In this document: piece after piece, positions 17,362 through 26,042 of the stretch
Numbering within the stretch: the first letter of the stretch is position 1
Layout of the letters: every line of letters starts with the position of its first letter
Assembly (NCBI RefSeq): GCF_011050055.1
Contig: NZ_DRGM01000056.1
Location: forward strand, 1-40,097
Reading direction: 5' to 3'
DNA: 40,097 bases
Source: Pseudoalteromonas prydzensis
GTDB lineage: Bacteria > Pseudomonadota > Gammaproteobacteria > Enterobacterales > Alteromonadaceae
The notes under the pieces: generated by a model
What the model was told of the DNA's origin: nothing
What the model saw: only the letters and a program-made list of their open reading frames with translations
Databases searched by the model: none
Position numbers and translations under genes: made by a program

Positions 17362-18987
17362 ATGTGGGCAGCAATCAGTTATTTATTATTGGCAATTGTA
17401 TTTATTTTTATGGGTTGGCAGGTTAGTCCAAGCTATTTTTCAGTACTCTTTTACTGGACTGCGTTATCTTTATTGTTGGTCAGTGGCGCCTACTTTTTTA
17501 ATCTCGCAAAAATATTCCGCAAACGAGAAAATGGCGTTATTCCATTTTATATCCGCTGGGCATTCATTCCTTTTCTACTTGGCGCACAAGTGTACAATGC
17601 ATGGAGTCGTAAACGCGATAAAGTACCGCCACTGCAGCAAATAAATGAGCACCTGTTTTTAGCGTGTCGTTTGTTTCCCTCTGATATCGATAGTTTAAAA
17701 GACAACGGTATAACGGCTATTTTAGATGTAACCTGTGAATTTGATGGACTCGAATGGTCATCAACCCAAGAGAATATAAACTACTTAAATATTCCTGTGC
17801 TTGATCATCGTGCGCCAACATCATCGCAATTAAATCAAGCCATTAACTGGATTGCTCATCATGTTAAAAATGATCGTCGCGTCGTGGTGCACTGTGCTTT
17901 AGGGCGTGGGCGTTCAGTGTTTGTGATGGCAGCCTATTTATTAAGCCAAGACAAAAATGCCGATGTACATGAGGTGCTTGCACAAATAAAAGAAACCCGC
18001 GCAACGGCAAACTTAAACAAACACCAATTGCGTCATTTGGTTAGGCGTCACCGCAAAGGTGAGTTACTTATTAAAAATAAAGCAGTGTTAATTGCCAACC
18101 CAGTGTCTGGAACCAAGTTATGGCAGCAAAAAGAGCATTTAATTATTGCCCGTTTATCTACTTATTATGATTTAAAAGTGCTTTGCACGTCAGTGGAGCA
18201 AAACGGAATTGTGTTGGCAAAGCAGGCTATTGCTGAAAAACCCGATATGGTCATCGCATGCGGTGGAGATGGTACGGTGGCAGAAGTAGCTAGTGTACTA
18301 GTCAATAGCGACTGTAAACTAGGTATTATTCCACTAGGAACAGCTAATGCGTTGGCGCATGTACTAATGGGGATTAAATCTAAACTGATCCCTGTAGAAG
18401 TAGCTTGTGATTTGATTATCGACGGGCAGACTAAGCTAATGGATACAGCATACTGTAATGGTGAGTTGATGCTGCTGTTGGCTGGTATTGGCTTTGAACA
18501 ACATATGATTGAAAAAGCAGATCGGGATACTAAAAACGAGCTGGGTCAGTTTGCATATTTACAAGGGTTTTGGCAGGCTTTAGGGGAACAAAAAGCCCAA
18601 GACTTTACCGTACAGTTAGATGATAACGAGCCGCAGCAAATACATACCAATAGTTTAATTATTGCCAACGCGGCACCTTTTACTACGTTATTAGCACAAG
18701 GAGGCGGTCAGCCAGATCATTACGATGGTCTATTGGATGTTAATTGGCTAACCCCAAATCAAGATGCATCCACCAATGTATTAAGTATTGCTGAGCTGGT
18801 CTTTAGCAGTATCACTCAAGCACACTTTGCTATTAATTCGCATCATACCAATGCGCGACGCGTTGCAATATCGGCAACGGAGGAAATAAAGTATGTGCTT
18901 GATGGCGAAGTTAAAAGCGCCGATAAACTGAGCATTGAAATTACCCCGCAATCACTGGCGGTGATCTGTGCGGAGCAGGTCGAGTAA
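17362..18987 (+). CDS. Membrane-anchored fusion: dual-specificity phosphatase plus diacylglycerol kinase domain
   Basis: 541 residues; AAGGA lies 6 bases before ATG 17362. Two or three hydrophobic segments occupy residues 1-75. A dual-specificity phosphatase domain follows (about 90-230), with general acid Asp148 in VLDHRAP and the signature HCALGRGRS (Cys178, Arg184; CX5R). Residues 238-540 are a diacylglycerol/sphingosine kinase-type domain with IANPVSG, the nucleotide motif CGGDGTVAEVA (GGDGT 301-305), PLGTANALAH and a C-terminal LDGEVKSADKLSIEI. It could phosphorylate a lipid and dephosphorylate a lipid or protein at the membrane. Substrates are unknown. The domain fusion itself is clear. 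Confidence 0.9.
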   Translation: MWAAISYLLLAIVFIFMGWQVSPSYFSVLFYWTALSLLLVSGAYFFNLAKIFRKRENGVIPFYIRWAFIPFLLGAQVYNAWSRKRDKVPPLQQINEHLFLACRLFPSDIDSLKDNGITAILDVTCEFDGLEWSSTQENINYLNIPVLDHRAPTSSQLNQAINWIAHHVKNDRRVVVHCALGRGRSVFVMAAYLLSQDKNADVHEVLAQIKETRATANLNKHQLRHLVRRHRKGELLIKNKAVLIANPVSGTKLWQQKEHLIIARLSTYYDLKVLCTSVEQNGIVLAKQAIAEKPDMVIACGGDGTVAEVASVLVNSDCKLGIIPLGTANALAHVLMGIKSKLIPVEVACDLIIDGQTKLMDTAYCNGELMLLLAGIGFEQHMIEKADRDTKNELGQFAYLQGFWQALGEQKAQDFTVQLDDNEPQQIHTNSLIIANAAPFTTLLAQGGGQPDHYDGLLDVNWLTPNQDASTNVLSIAELVFSSITQAHFAINSHHTNARRVAISATEEIKYVLDGEVKSADKLSIEITPQSLAVICAEQVE

Positions 18988-18995
18988 CTAAGCTT

Positions 18996-19024
18996 GTTGC
19001 GCGTTATAAGCTATAACGCGCAAC
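18996..19024. terminator. Hairpin between convergent genes
   Basis: Perfect 13-bp stem GTTGCGCGTTATA (18996-19008) / TATAACGCGCAAC (19012-19024) with a 3-base centre. It sits between the phosphatase-kinase gene and the VF530 gene and probably ends both transcripts, although T-runs are poor. Confidence 0.65.
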
Positions 19025-19029
19025 GACTG

Positions 19030-19296
19030 TTATTTCTTTTTAATACTAGGCCATACAAAACCGCTGTTTTGTGGCTGTGTATCTACGCAGTTATCTAAGT
19101 ATAACTGCTCGACCTTAGCACGTGCCCAAGGCGTTTTGCGTAAAAACTTAAGGCTTGATTTAACGCTCGGATCCGATTTAAAACAGCGAATATCAACGTG
19201 CTCACCCATTGCTCTCCAGCCGAGTGTTTGCTCGAGTTTTACTACTATTTGTTCAAGGGTAATACCATGTAACGGGTTGTTTGCTTGCTGATTCAT
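19030..19296 (-). CDS. VF530 family small DNA-binding-like protein
   Basis: 88 residues, the family's usual size. The whole length matches the VF530/DUF2132 pattern: [45 protein letters not shown] and KVEQLYLD. The family fold has been described as DNA-binding-like, but the cellular role is unsettled. The ribosome site is weak. It is convergent with the phosphatase-kinase gene and stands alone. Confidence 0.85.
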   Translation of the reverse strand: MNQQANNPLHGITLEQIVVKLEQTLGWRAMGEHVDIRCFKSDPSVKSSLKFLRKTPWARAKVEQLYLDNCVDTQPQNSGFVWPSIKKK

Positions 19297-19367
19297 AATT
19301 CACTGTTGCTTGATAAAAGTCGCCACTATTGTAGCGTAACTGGACGTTGATACCAATGTGCTATCTA

Positions 19368-19670
19368 TTAGTTAACCCGAATTGTTTTAGGCACGTTTGG
19401 GTAAATAATTTCATTTTGCTCATTGAGCATTAGCCAAGTCAACGGACTATTATTGTGGCTTGGGGTTTTGGCAGTGCAGATCACCCGTACGTTAGCCATC
19501 AAAATAATAGCTCCTTCACTATAGCGTTTATCTTCATACCAACAAATTGAGTGTTGATCTATCGCCTGTTGTGGATTGAGTAACAATGTTGTTTTTGGCG
19601 TATTACTAAAACTAGTTACAGAGTAAATAAAACAAATAAAACAAACACCTATAATACTTAAAATTCGCAT
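19368..19670 (-). CDS. DUF1496 family (YnjH-like) secreted small protein
   Basis: I chose ATG 19670 (100 residues), with AAGG 8 bases upstream; another ATG at 19685 has no ribosome site. A signal peptide (MRILSIIGVCFICFIYSVTSFS) is followed by the DUF1496 core: Cys-Trp-Tyr in SICWYEDKRYSEGAII, then a second Cys in VRVICTAK. The two cysteines could form a disulfide in the periplasm. The function of the family is unknown. Confidence 0.7.
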   Translation of the reverse strand: MRILSIIGVCFICFIYSVTSFSNTPKTTLLLNPQQAIDQHSICWYEDKRYSEGAIILMANVRVICTAKTPSHNNSPLTWLMLNEQNEIIYPNVPKTIRVN

Positions 19671-19775
19671 GTGCAGCCTTTGCATAAAAAAATAATTACA
19701 CTAAGCTTATACCTAAACTAGTTTCAGTTGCAATTTAATGCATTTGCTCCCAACCCTTAGGGGTTTTAAGGTGAC

Positions 19776-19803
19776 TTGGCAATAAAATGTGTTAGGGTAA
19801 ATA
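19776..19803 (+). promoter_or_regulatory. Probable promoter of the TIGR02647 gene
   Basis: TTGGCA (19776-19781), 16-base spacer, TAAATA (19798-19803), about 38 bases before ATG 19841. The spacing is good and the -10 match partial. Confidence 0.45.
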
Positions 19804-19840
19804 ATCAACAAAAAATAATTTTTCAAGACAAGGTGAACAC

Positions 19841-20074
19841 ATGCAATTTAACCAAACGATGATTGACGAATTTACACTGTTAGCAAAATTCCCATTAACT
19901 AGCAAAATGCAGGGGCTAAAACTACACAGTGACGCAGATGAAAGCTTATTAAGTGCGGCACAACGATTATTTGATAAAGGTATTATTGATAGCCCAGATG
20001 GCGGATATTTAACAGATCTGGGCTTAGATCTGATAGAGCACCTAACCGTGCTCCACAGTGCGCTGGGTAACTAA
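19841..20074 (+). CDS. TIGR02647 family small protein
   Basis: 77 residues, AAGGTG site about 8 bases before the ATG. The sequence fits the conserved gammaproteobacterial family TIGR02647: the stretch LLAKFPLTSKMQGLKLH, AAQRLFDKGIIDSPDGGYLTD and LGLDLIEHL. The predicted fold is helical with a short beta turn, like a small winged helix. Function is unknown. It ends 7 bases from the convergent maiA stop, with no terminator between them. Confidence 0.78.
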   Translation: MQFNQTMIDEFTLLAKFPLTSKMQGLKLHSDADESLLSAAQRLFDKGIIDSPDGGYLTDLGLDLIEHLTVLHSALGN

Positions 20075-20081
20075 GAGAATA

Positions 20082-20711
20082 TCAGGTTGCATCCGGTTGG
20101 TTTTGTGGTGCAGCATCAATAAATGCAGCCAACTTGTTACAGCGCTCATAAATGGCTGCTATCTTAGGATACGCAGTCATATCTACGTTAAAGCGATATG
20201 CATTAAATACTTGCGGTACTAAACAGACATCGGCAAGACTCGGTTTATCGCCTATGCAATATTGATGGCTACTGTCTAGTAACAGTTCAAGTTTTTCAAA
20301 ACCTACTTCAACCCAATGACGATACCAAGCATTTTTAGCGTCATCGTCAGCGCCAAGTTCACTGCTTAAATACTTCAGTACCCGCAGATTATCAATAGGG
20401 TGAATATCGCAGGCAATGGCATAACATAAATTACGGATCTGGGCTTTTTGCCACGCATCACCAAATAACAGCGGGGTATCTGGGTACGTTTCTTCAAGGT
20501 ACTCTAAAATAGCCATAGATTGCGCCAGCACACCGTTATCGGTTTCTAGCGCTGGCAGTAACCCTTGTGGGTTTTTAGCAAGATATTCAGGTGCTTGCTG
20601 CTCAGATTTTAGCAAGTTAACAGTTACTAACTCATGCTGAATATTTTTTAAATTAAGCGCAATACGCACCCGATATGCCGCTGATGAACGAAAATAACTA
20701 TAAAGTTTCAT
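20082..20711 (-). CDS. maiA: Maleylacetoacetate isomerase (GST zeta class)
   Basis: 209 residues. It isomerises 4-maleylacetoacetate to 4-fumarylacetoacetate with glutathione in the tyrosine/homogentisate pathway. The N-terminal thioredoxin-like domain has the zeta-class active-site stretch YFRSSAAYRVRIALNLK and NPQGLLPALE. The C-terminal helical domain has IACDIHPIDNLRVLKYL and KPSLADVCLVPQVFNA. It lies 7 bases after hmgA and is surely co-transcribed with it. The next enzyme, fumarylacetoacetase, is not in this window. Confidence 0.94.
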   Translation of the reverse strand: MKLYSYFRSSAAYRVRIALNLKNIQHELVTVNLLKSEQQAPEYLAKNPQGLLPALETDNGVLAQSMAILEYLEETYPDTPLLFGDAWQKAQIRNLCYAIACDIHPIDNLRVLKYLSSELGADDDAKNAWYRHWVEVGFEKLELLLDSSHQYCIGDKPSLADVCLVPQVFNAYRFNVDMTAYPKIAAIYERCNKLAAFIDAAPQNQPDAT

Positions 20712-20718
20712 GCTGTAA

Positions 20719-22020
20719 TTATCCTTGTGGGCCGCTGTAATGTTTTTTAATGGTACGCCAGCAATCAGTGTAGTTAGGTTGGCGCTGTTTGCCCTCTAAT
20801 GCGTACTTGGTTGGCGAAATAATGTAACGCGACTCAAACATAAATGCGAGGGTGTTTTCGTAGCGTTGTGGCGCAAGCTCTGCATTTGAGGCCTTTTTAA
20901 ACACATCGGCTTCTGGGCCATGCGGCGACATACAATTATGCAAACTCATACCACCGGGTACAAAACCGTGCTCTTTGGCATCGTATACGCCTTCAATCAA
21001 GCCCATAAACTCACTCATAATATTACGGTGATAATAGGGTGGGCGGAAGGTATTTTCTGCTACCATCCAGCGCGGTGGGAAAATAGCAAAATCAATATTA
21101 GCAACGCCTTCAGTACCTGATGGTGAAGTGAGTACTGTAAATATTGATGGATCAGGGTGATCAAAACTGACCGTATTCATCACATTAAAACGAGCTAAAT
21201 CATATTTATAGGGAGCGCTGTTACCTGTCCAAGCAACTACATCCAGCGGTGAATGCCCAATATCACAGCGGAACATATTACCGTTGAACTTAGCAACCAG
21301 TTCAAACTCACCTTCTTTATCTTCAAAGGCAGCTACCGGGTATTGAAAATCGCGGTCGTTAGCGTAGCCGTTGGCGCCCACCGGACCACGCTCAGCTAAC
21401 ACATAAGCATGACCATAGTTTTCACAGATATAACCACGGGCGCTATCACTAAGTAAAATCACTTGGAATTTAATACCACGTGGAATAACTGCAATTTCAC
21501 CCGCTTTAACCGTTAAGTTACCACATTCGGTTTTAAGTAATAATTCACCTTGCTGCGGCACAAACAACATTTCACCGTCGGCATTGTAGAAATAGCGATC
21601 AGTCATCGACTTATTCGCGACATAAACGTGAATGCCAATACCGGTTTGACCATTGGCACTGCCGTTTGCAGCCATCGTTATTAAGCCATCAATAAAATCG
21701 GTTGGCGTAGTGGGAATATCAATCGGGTTCCAACGAAGCATTGTTGGTGGAGTTGGTACTTCAGTGATTGGTGCGGTGCGAATTAAACCGTTATCAATGG
21801 CGCTATAATCACCTTGCACAACCGAGGGGCGGATACGGTACATCCACGTACGGCGGTTATCAGCACGCGGCGCGGTAAATGCCGTGGTACTAAATTGCTC
21901 TGCGTATAAATCGTATTTTACTTTTTGTGGGCTAAATTGGCCGATCGGTAGGGCACCTGGCAAGGCTTCGGTTTCAAACTCATTACCAAATCCGGTCATA
22001 TATTCTAATTCGCTGGTCAT
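20719..22020 (-). CDS. hmgA: Homogentisate 1,2-dioxygenase
   Basis: I chose ATG 22020 (433 residues), with AAAAGGAG about 8 bases upstream. This non-heme iron enzyme opens the ring of homogentisate in tyrosine and phenylalanine degradation. Family motifs are present from [19 protein letters not shown] at the N-terminus, through [16 protein letters not shown], to the iron ligands: His and Glu in [16 protein letters not shown] and His in [14 protein letters not shown]. It is first in an operon with maiA and divergent from a MarR regulator, which may control it. Confidence 0.97.
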   Translation of the reverse strand: MTSELEYMTGFGNEFETEALPGALPIGQFSPQKVKYDLYAEQFSTTAFTAPRADNRRTWMYRIRPSVVQGDYSAIDNGLIRTAPITEVPTPPTMLRWNPIDIPTTPTDFIDGLITMAANGSANGQTGIGIHVYVANKSMTDRYFYNADGEMLFVPQQGELLLKTECGNLTVKAGEIAVIPRGIKFQVILLSDSARGYICENYGHAYVLAERGPVGANGYANDRDFQYPVAAFEDKEGEFELVAKFNGNMFRCDIGHSPLDVVAWTGNSAPYKYDLARFNVMNTVSFDHPDPSIFTVLTSPSGTEGVANIDFAIFPPRWMVAENTFRPPYYHRNIMSEFMGLIEGVYDAKEHGFVPGGMSLHNCMSPHGPEADVFKKASNAELAPQRYENTLAFMFESRYIISPTKYALEGKQRQPNYTDCWRTIKKHYSGPQG

Positions 22021-22077
22021 CACTCGACTCCTTTTAGTTTTACTGTAAGATACTCTCAAGTGAGACTAAATTCAAAC

Positions 22078-22125
22078 ATCACAGTTTTTATCACTGTACA
22101 TATTTATGAACAGCGAAACTGTGAT
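22078..22125. promoter_or_regulatory. Dyad in the hmgA-marR divergent promoter region
   Basis: ATCACAGTTT (22078-22087) and AAACTGTGAT (22116-22125) are perfect 10-base inverted copies 28 bases apart. Between them lie TCACTGT (22091-22097) and ACAGCGA (22110-22116), a near-matching inner pair. A separate small palindrome, TCTCA-AG-TGAGA, is at 22054-22065. These are candidate MarR-family binding sites. Confidence 0.5.
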
Positions 22126-22149
22126 TGTAAATTAAGAGGATATCCTGCT

Positions 22150-22581
22150 ATGGCACTCGATTTAGAGACTTTTTTACCGTATCGACTGGCTAATCTTGCC
22201 AGTAAAATGAGTGAACAGTTTGCACCTGTATATCAACAACAAAGTGACTTAACCGTTGCACAGTGGCGTATTTTGTTTAACTTAGCCCAGTTTGGGCAAA
22301 GCAACGCAAAAGCATTGTGCGAGCAAGCAGCAATGGACAAGTCCACCGTATCAAGAGCAATAAAGGCATTGATAGATAAAGATTATGTAATGAGTGTAGT
22401 AAATCCTGATGATAAACGGGCTGCATTATTAGCACTGAGTGAGCAAGGCTTAAGTTTGTATCAGCAATTAGCACCAGCGGCTTTGGCGTGGGAGAAAAGT
22501 TTATTAGAAGTTTTAAGCAACGCTGAGTATCAAACTCTACTTAACTGTTTAGATAAGTTAACGAGTAAATTAGCTGAATAA
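22150..22581 (+). CDS. MarR-family transcriptional regulator
   Basis: I chose ATG 22150 (143 residues) with AAGAGGA about 11 bases upstream. The MarR winged helix is clear: LTVAQWRILFNLAQFG, KALCEQAAMDKSTVSRAIKALIDKDYV and the wing NPDDKRAALLALSEQG. It is divergent from hmgA-maiA, so it probably regulates aromatic amino acid catabolism, perhaps with homogentisate or a related aromatic acid as ligand. The ligand and targets are inferred from position. Confidence 0.9.
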   Translation: MALDLETFLPYRLANLASKMSEQFAPVYQQQSDLTVAQWRILFNLAQFGQSNAKALCEQAAMDKSTVSRAIKALIDKDYVMSVVNPDDKRAALLALSEQGLSLYQQLAPAALAWEKSLLEVLSNAEYQTLLNCLDKLTSKLAE

Positions 22582-22586
22582 AACAA

Positions 22587-22610
22587 AAAGCCCATCAAAA
22601 GATGGGCTTT
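22587..22610. terminator. Bidirectional terminator between marR and the first Oar-like receptor
   Basis: 10-bp stem AAAGCCCATC (22587-22596) / GATGGGCTTT (22601-22610) with an AAAA loop. The T-run is best on the minus strand (TTTTTGTTTT), ending the receptor transcript. Confidence 0.85.
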
Positions 22611-22645
22611 AAAATTACTTTAATTTGTAAAGTTAACTTAGCAAA

Positions 22646-25600
22646 TTAGAAAGTGTAACGAACACCTACACGCATTTCCCAAAGTGAGGCATCACGTTGT
22701 ACATAAGTACCAACATTGCCTGAGTTGAAACTTTCGTAAACGTAACGACCTTGATCATCACGAGATGTTTTTACTACAGGGTTACCTACGAAGTTTCCTT
22801 TTTCAAGTTTACCCCAATCATCGTTTAGGAGGTTGGTTAAATTATCAATAACAAAGTAGGCTTCACCTTTATGACCTTCCATAAAACCTGGTAGCTCTTG
22901 AGTTACTTTGAAGTCGAATTTAATAAACCAAGGTGCATATTCACTGTTACGATCTGTGATACTGCCACGCTTTAAGTTTTCTTCATTAATAAAGGCGTTA
23001 AAAGCGTCTAGATCAAAATCGGCGCCATATACAACGTTTGGATCATTAACGTTTGGTACGTATAATAATTGACGGTTTTTATCTGCAAATGACGGTGTCC
23101 ACAAATTATCTGAGTCGGCAAAGGTGTAGCTATAAGGCATTCCTTTTGATGCTTGACCAAATAAATTGAAGCGTGTTGCATAACCATCAAAGAATTCATG
23201 CGCGTAACCTAGTTTCAGAGTAAAGCGATGTGGTACTTCGTAATCTGATGTTGCAATACCTGGGTTGTTAGGATTTATAGTTGCTAAGTTATGGTAATTT
23301 GAATCCGCTACTGAACTGGTCATTGGATTGATATCTTTAGCATCGGTATATGAATACGCAAGAGTAAAGTCAATACCATTGTCATAGCGTTTGCTAAGCG
23401 CCGTTGAAAGTACTAATGCATCGCCACCATCATCAGCATTGGTTAGCATAAACTCACCACTACGACCTTCAGGTGCAGTGTAGATAGGACGTCCATCTAC
23501 TGGCTCATAGCCATTTTGCGCTACCCCTAAATCAGTTAGTACTGCAGCGTCATTTTTACGTGAATAAAGCGCATCGGCAGAGAGCACATAATCGTTATCA
23601 GTAGTAAACGTAGCACCTAATGCATATTTCCACTCTGAAGGCATTTTAAAGTTTGGATCAATCACATTTGCAATACTATCACCTAAACGAATGTCGGTAT
23701 TGGCAACTTCATCGAACATTTCTTGTGGAACGTCATAACCTGGCGTACCGCCATCAAAATTAGTCATTGCAGTATTAAATAGATCAACATTATTACGGCG
23801 AGTATAGATATTTGTTACACCGTCATTTGAGTAAGCATTAGATACCCACACATTTGGATTACCACCAGTGTATAGACCAACACCTGCACGCACTTCTAAG
23901 GCATCAGTGGCATACCAATTAAAGCCTACACGAGGTTGGATAAGATCCATACCATCTAAGTTTTGTTGGTTTGAAAACCCGTAACGATTAGTAAAGTTTT
24001 CGTTAAAATTTGGTACATCACTGCTGTCATAACGGTCATAGCGCAGACCAAAAGTTAAACTGGCATCAATATTGTCGAAGTTATATTCGTCTTGCAAATA
24101 AAAAGTATGTTGCTTATAAGAAAACTCTGCTGCAGCATCAGCAGGATTATTAGTACCAGCAGCATTATTATATTCAATTCTTGAAGCTAAACCGTTTTCA
24201 AAATCTTCAATTGAATTAAAGCGAAACTCACCTTGTGTGTGCTGTACAAACATATTAAATACATTTAACTTTTCATATTCATAGCCAGCACTAATTGTAT
24301 GTTTATCAAGGTAGTACTTACCAGCTAACTTAAATGTAGTTGTGTCATATTTAAGTTTATTGGAATGACGCGAATCATCTGGGCCGATGTAAACCGTTGC
24401 ACCACCTGCAGTCTTAACTTGAAACTCGCCAAAACCCGATGCTGCATCAAGTGATTGCACGCGTGCATCTACTTCAGATTTACCAAAACGAACTTCAGTA
24501 GAAAAATCGTCGTTCCAATCTGAATAAAGAGAACTAACAAAAGAGGTAAATTTGGCGCCTTGTTCATAATAATGGCTATCTAATGATAAACGGCTTGAAC
24601 CAGTGTCTGATTGAGAAATAGTAAAAGCATCATTGTAATTATAAATGAAATTTGCACGATGGTTATCATTTATAGTCCAGTCAAGTTTAACTAAGATTTT
24701 TTCATCTTCAACTGGCATGCTGCCTGGCATAGTGCCTGCGTTGTAGTTATATTTTTCTTGGGCAATACGTTGAATATTCGCAATATCGCCTGCTGTAACA
24801 CTTGGATCATCACCTTGAGCTGCGCCATAGTTGAATTGCGCGATACCTTCTTGTTTTTCATAAGTTCCGAAGAAGAACAGCTGATCTTTAATTAGTGGTA
24901 AGCCTAAGTTAAAACCATAACGTTTATCAGTATAGTTACCGTTATCGGCTTTCACACCTTCAACTTTATCACCTTTATAACTGTCGCTGGTGAAATCAAA
25001 GAATACTCCACCATGGATTTCATTACCACCTGATTTAGTTACCGCATTGATGTTACACGCAGTAAACCCGCCGTACTGTACATCAAATGGGGCTAGCTCA
25101 ACAGCAACCTGATCGATTGAGTCAAATGAAAAAGGGGCACCAATAGTAGGGTAGCCATTTGAACTTAAACCGAAGTTATCGTTCATGCGGATGCCATCAA
25201 CTGTTAAGCTGTTATATCGAGGATTATTACCCCCACACTGAATTGCACCACGGCTTTCATCAACATAAACGCGTGGATCTGCGCGAACAATATCTCTCAG
25301 ATCACGGTTAATAGCTGGGGCATTTTCAAGGTCTTCTAGTGTAAATGTTGAAGATGGGCCTGTACCACCGGACATTGCACTAATAGGGCGACCAGTAACA
25401 ACAATCTGTTCAATATCAGAAGTCGGTTTTAGTTGTACGCTAACAGGGTAATCAGAACCCAGAGTTAGAAAAATATTCTCAACAAGCTGATCTTCATATT
25501 TATCTGAGTCAACTATAATGTTGTATGGTCCGCCAACACGAAGGCCGCTAGCACTAAAATAGCCAGCATCATTCACGTAAGTTACCTTAGAAGAGCCGGA

Positions 25601-25768
25601 AGGTACGTGAATAATAGTCACTTCAGTACCTGCAGCAGGGTTACCGTTAGGGCCAACAATTTGACCTTTGACACCCGATGCAGTTGTATTTGCTACTGCT
25701 GCGCCACTTACGCCAACACAAGCTGCGATAGCGAGTGAAAGTGCTGTTTTGCGTAGTTGAATTTTCAT
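22646..25768 (-). CDS. Oar-like TonB-dependent receptor (downstream copy)
   Basis: 1040 residues. After a signal peptide (to about residue 26, ending AVAN) comes a carboxypeptidase-regulatory-like beta-sandwich (about 30-115). It is recognised by GQIVGPNGNPAAGTEVTI and GYFSASGLRVGGPYNIIVDS. A TonB-box-like IEQIVVTG and a plug domain (APINRDLRDIVRADPRVYVD, NSLTVDGIRMNDNFGL) follow, then a long barrel ending WEMRVGVRYTF. This is the architecture of Oar-like receptors, often linked to peptide or protein uptake. It is preceded by the same 11-base leader motif as its paralogue at 26043-29219, but has its own upstream intergenic region. Confidence 0.94.
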   Translation of the reverse strand: MKIQLRKTALSLAIAACVGVSGAAVANTTASGVKGQIVGPNGNPAAGTEVTIIHVPSGSSKVTYVNDAGYFSASGLRVGGPYNIIVDSDKYEDQLVENIFLTLGSDYPVSVQLKPTSDIEQIVVTGRPISAMSGGTGPSSTFTLEDLENAPAINRDLRDIVRADPRVYVDESRGAIQCGGNNPRYNSLTVDGIRMNDNFGLSSNGYPTIGAPFSFDSIDQVAVELAPFDVQYGGFTACNINAVTKSGGNEIHGGVFFDFTSDSYKGDKVEGVKADNGNYTDKRYGFNLGLPLIKDQLFFFGTYEKQEGIAQFNYGAAQGDDPSVTAGDIANIQRIAQEKYNYNAGTMPGSMPVEDEKILVKLDWTINDNHRANFIYNYNDAFTISQSDTGSSRLSLDSHYYEQGAKFTSFVSSLYSDWNDDFSTEVRFGKSEVDARVQSLDAASGFGEFQVKTAGGATVYIGPDDSRHSNKLKYDTTTFKLAGKYYLDKHTISAGYEYEKLNVFNMFVQHTQGEFRFNSIEDFENGLASRIEYNNAAGTNNPADAAAEFSYKQHTFYLQDEYNFDNIDASLTFGLRYDRYDSSDVPNFNENFTNRYGFSNQQNLDGMDLIQPRVGFNWYATDALEVRAGVGLYTGGNPNVWVSNAYSNDGVTNIYTRRNNVDLFNTAMTNFDGGTPGYDVPQEMFDEVANTDIRLGDSIANVIDPNFKMPSEWKYALGATFTTDNDYVLSADALYSRKNDAAVLTDLGVAQNGYEPVDGRPIYTAPEGRSGEFMLTNADDGGDALVLSTALSKRYDNGIDFTLAYSYTDAKDINPMTSSVADSNYHNLATINPNNPGIATSDYEVPHRFTLKLGYAHEFFDGYATRFNLFGQASKGMPYSYTFADSDNLWTPSFADKNRQLLYVPNVNDPNVVYGADFDLDAFNAFINEENLKRGSITDRNSEYAPWFIKFDFKVTQELPGFMEGHKGEAYFVIDNLTNLLNDDWGKLEKGNFVGNPVVKTSRDDQGRYVYESFNSGNVGTYVQRDASLWEMRVGVRYTF

Positions 25769-25775
25769 TATTAAT

Positions 25776-25786
25776 TTCCCGTGTAA
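25776..25786 (-). promoter_or_regulatory. Leader motif TTACACGGGAA before the downstream Oar-like receptor
   Basis: On the minus strand, TTACACGGGAA ends 7 bases before the ATG. The same 11 bases occur before the upstream receptor at 29228-29238. It contains the likely ribosome site (GGGAA). Confidence 0.5.
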
Positions 25787-26002
25787 GGTGTAATATTTTT
25801 AGTTTTGGTATTAATTTGCTCGGATTTTCTAAGCAGCTAAATTGTACCCTATTATTTCATTACAAATAAGTTACATTTCACATAAATTTGTAATAAAAGT
25901 AGTTTAGAACAAAACTGCGGTTTTTCGAGCAATTTAGTACCCATTGGTCAATCTACTCATTAAATATGACAAAAGTATGAAGCCTAGCGTTTTATGCATA
26001 AA

Positions 26003-26025
26003 AAAACCCGCTAAAAGCGGGTTTT
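26003..26025 (-). terminator. Terminator after the upstream Oar-like receptor
   Basis: 10-bp stem AAAACCCGCT (26003-26012) / AGCGGGTTTT (26016-26025) with a 3-base loop. It runs into further T on the minus strand, 17 bases after the receptor stop. It makes the two receptors separate transcription units. Confidence 0.85.
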
Positions 26026-26042
26026 ACATAGAGTTTTAAAAA

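Noticed and set aside
17300..17644. 114-codon frame overlapping the start of the phosphatase-kinase gene
   Set aside because: It lacks a ribosome site and family similarity, while the overlapping gene has both.
20086..20094. TTGCATCCG resembling the -35 element of the GCATCC-type ECF promoter
   Set aside because: No CGT element at the required spacing, wrong setting (end of maiA).
23008..23199. Small minus-strand frame inside the first Oar-like receptor
   Set aside because: A shifted-frame shadow of the receptor gene with no independent start signals.
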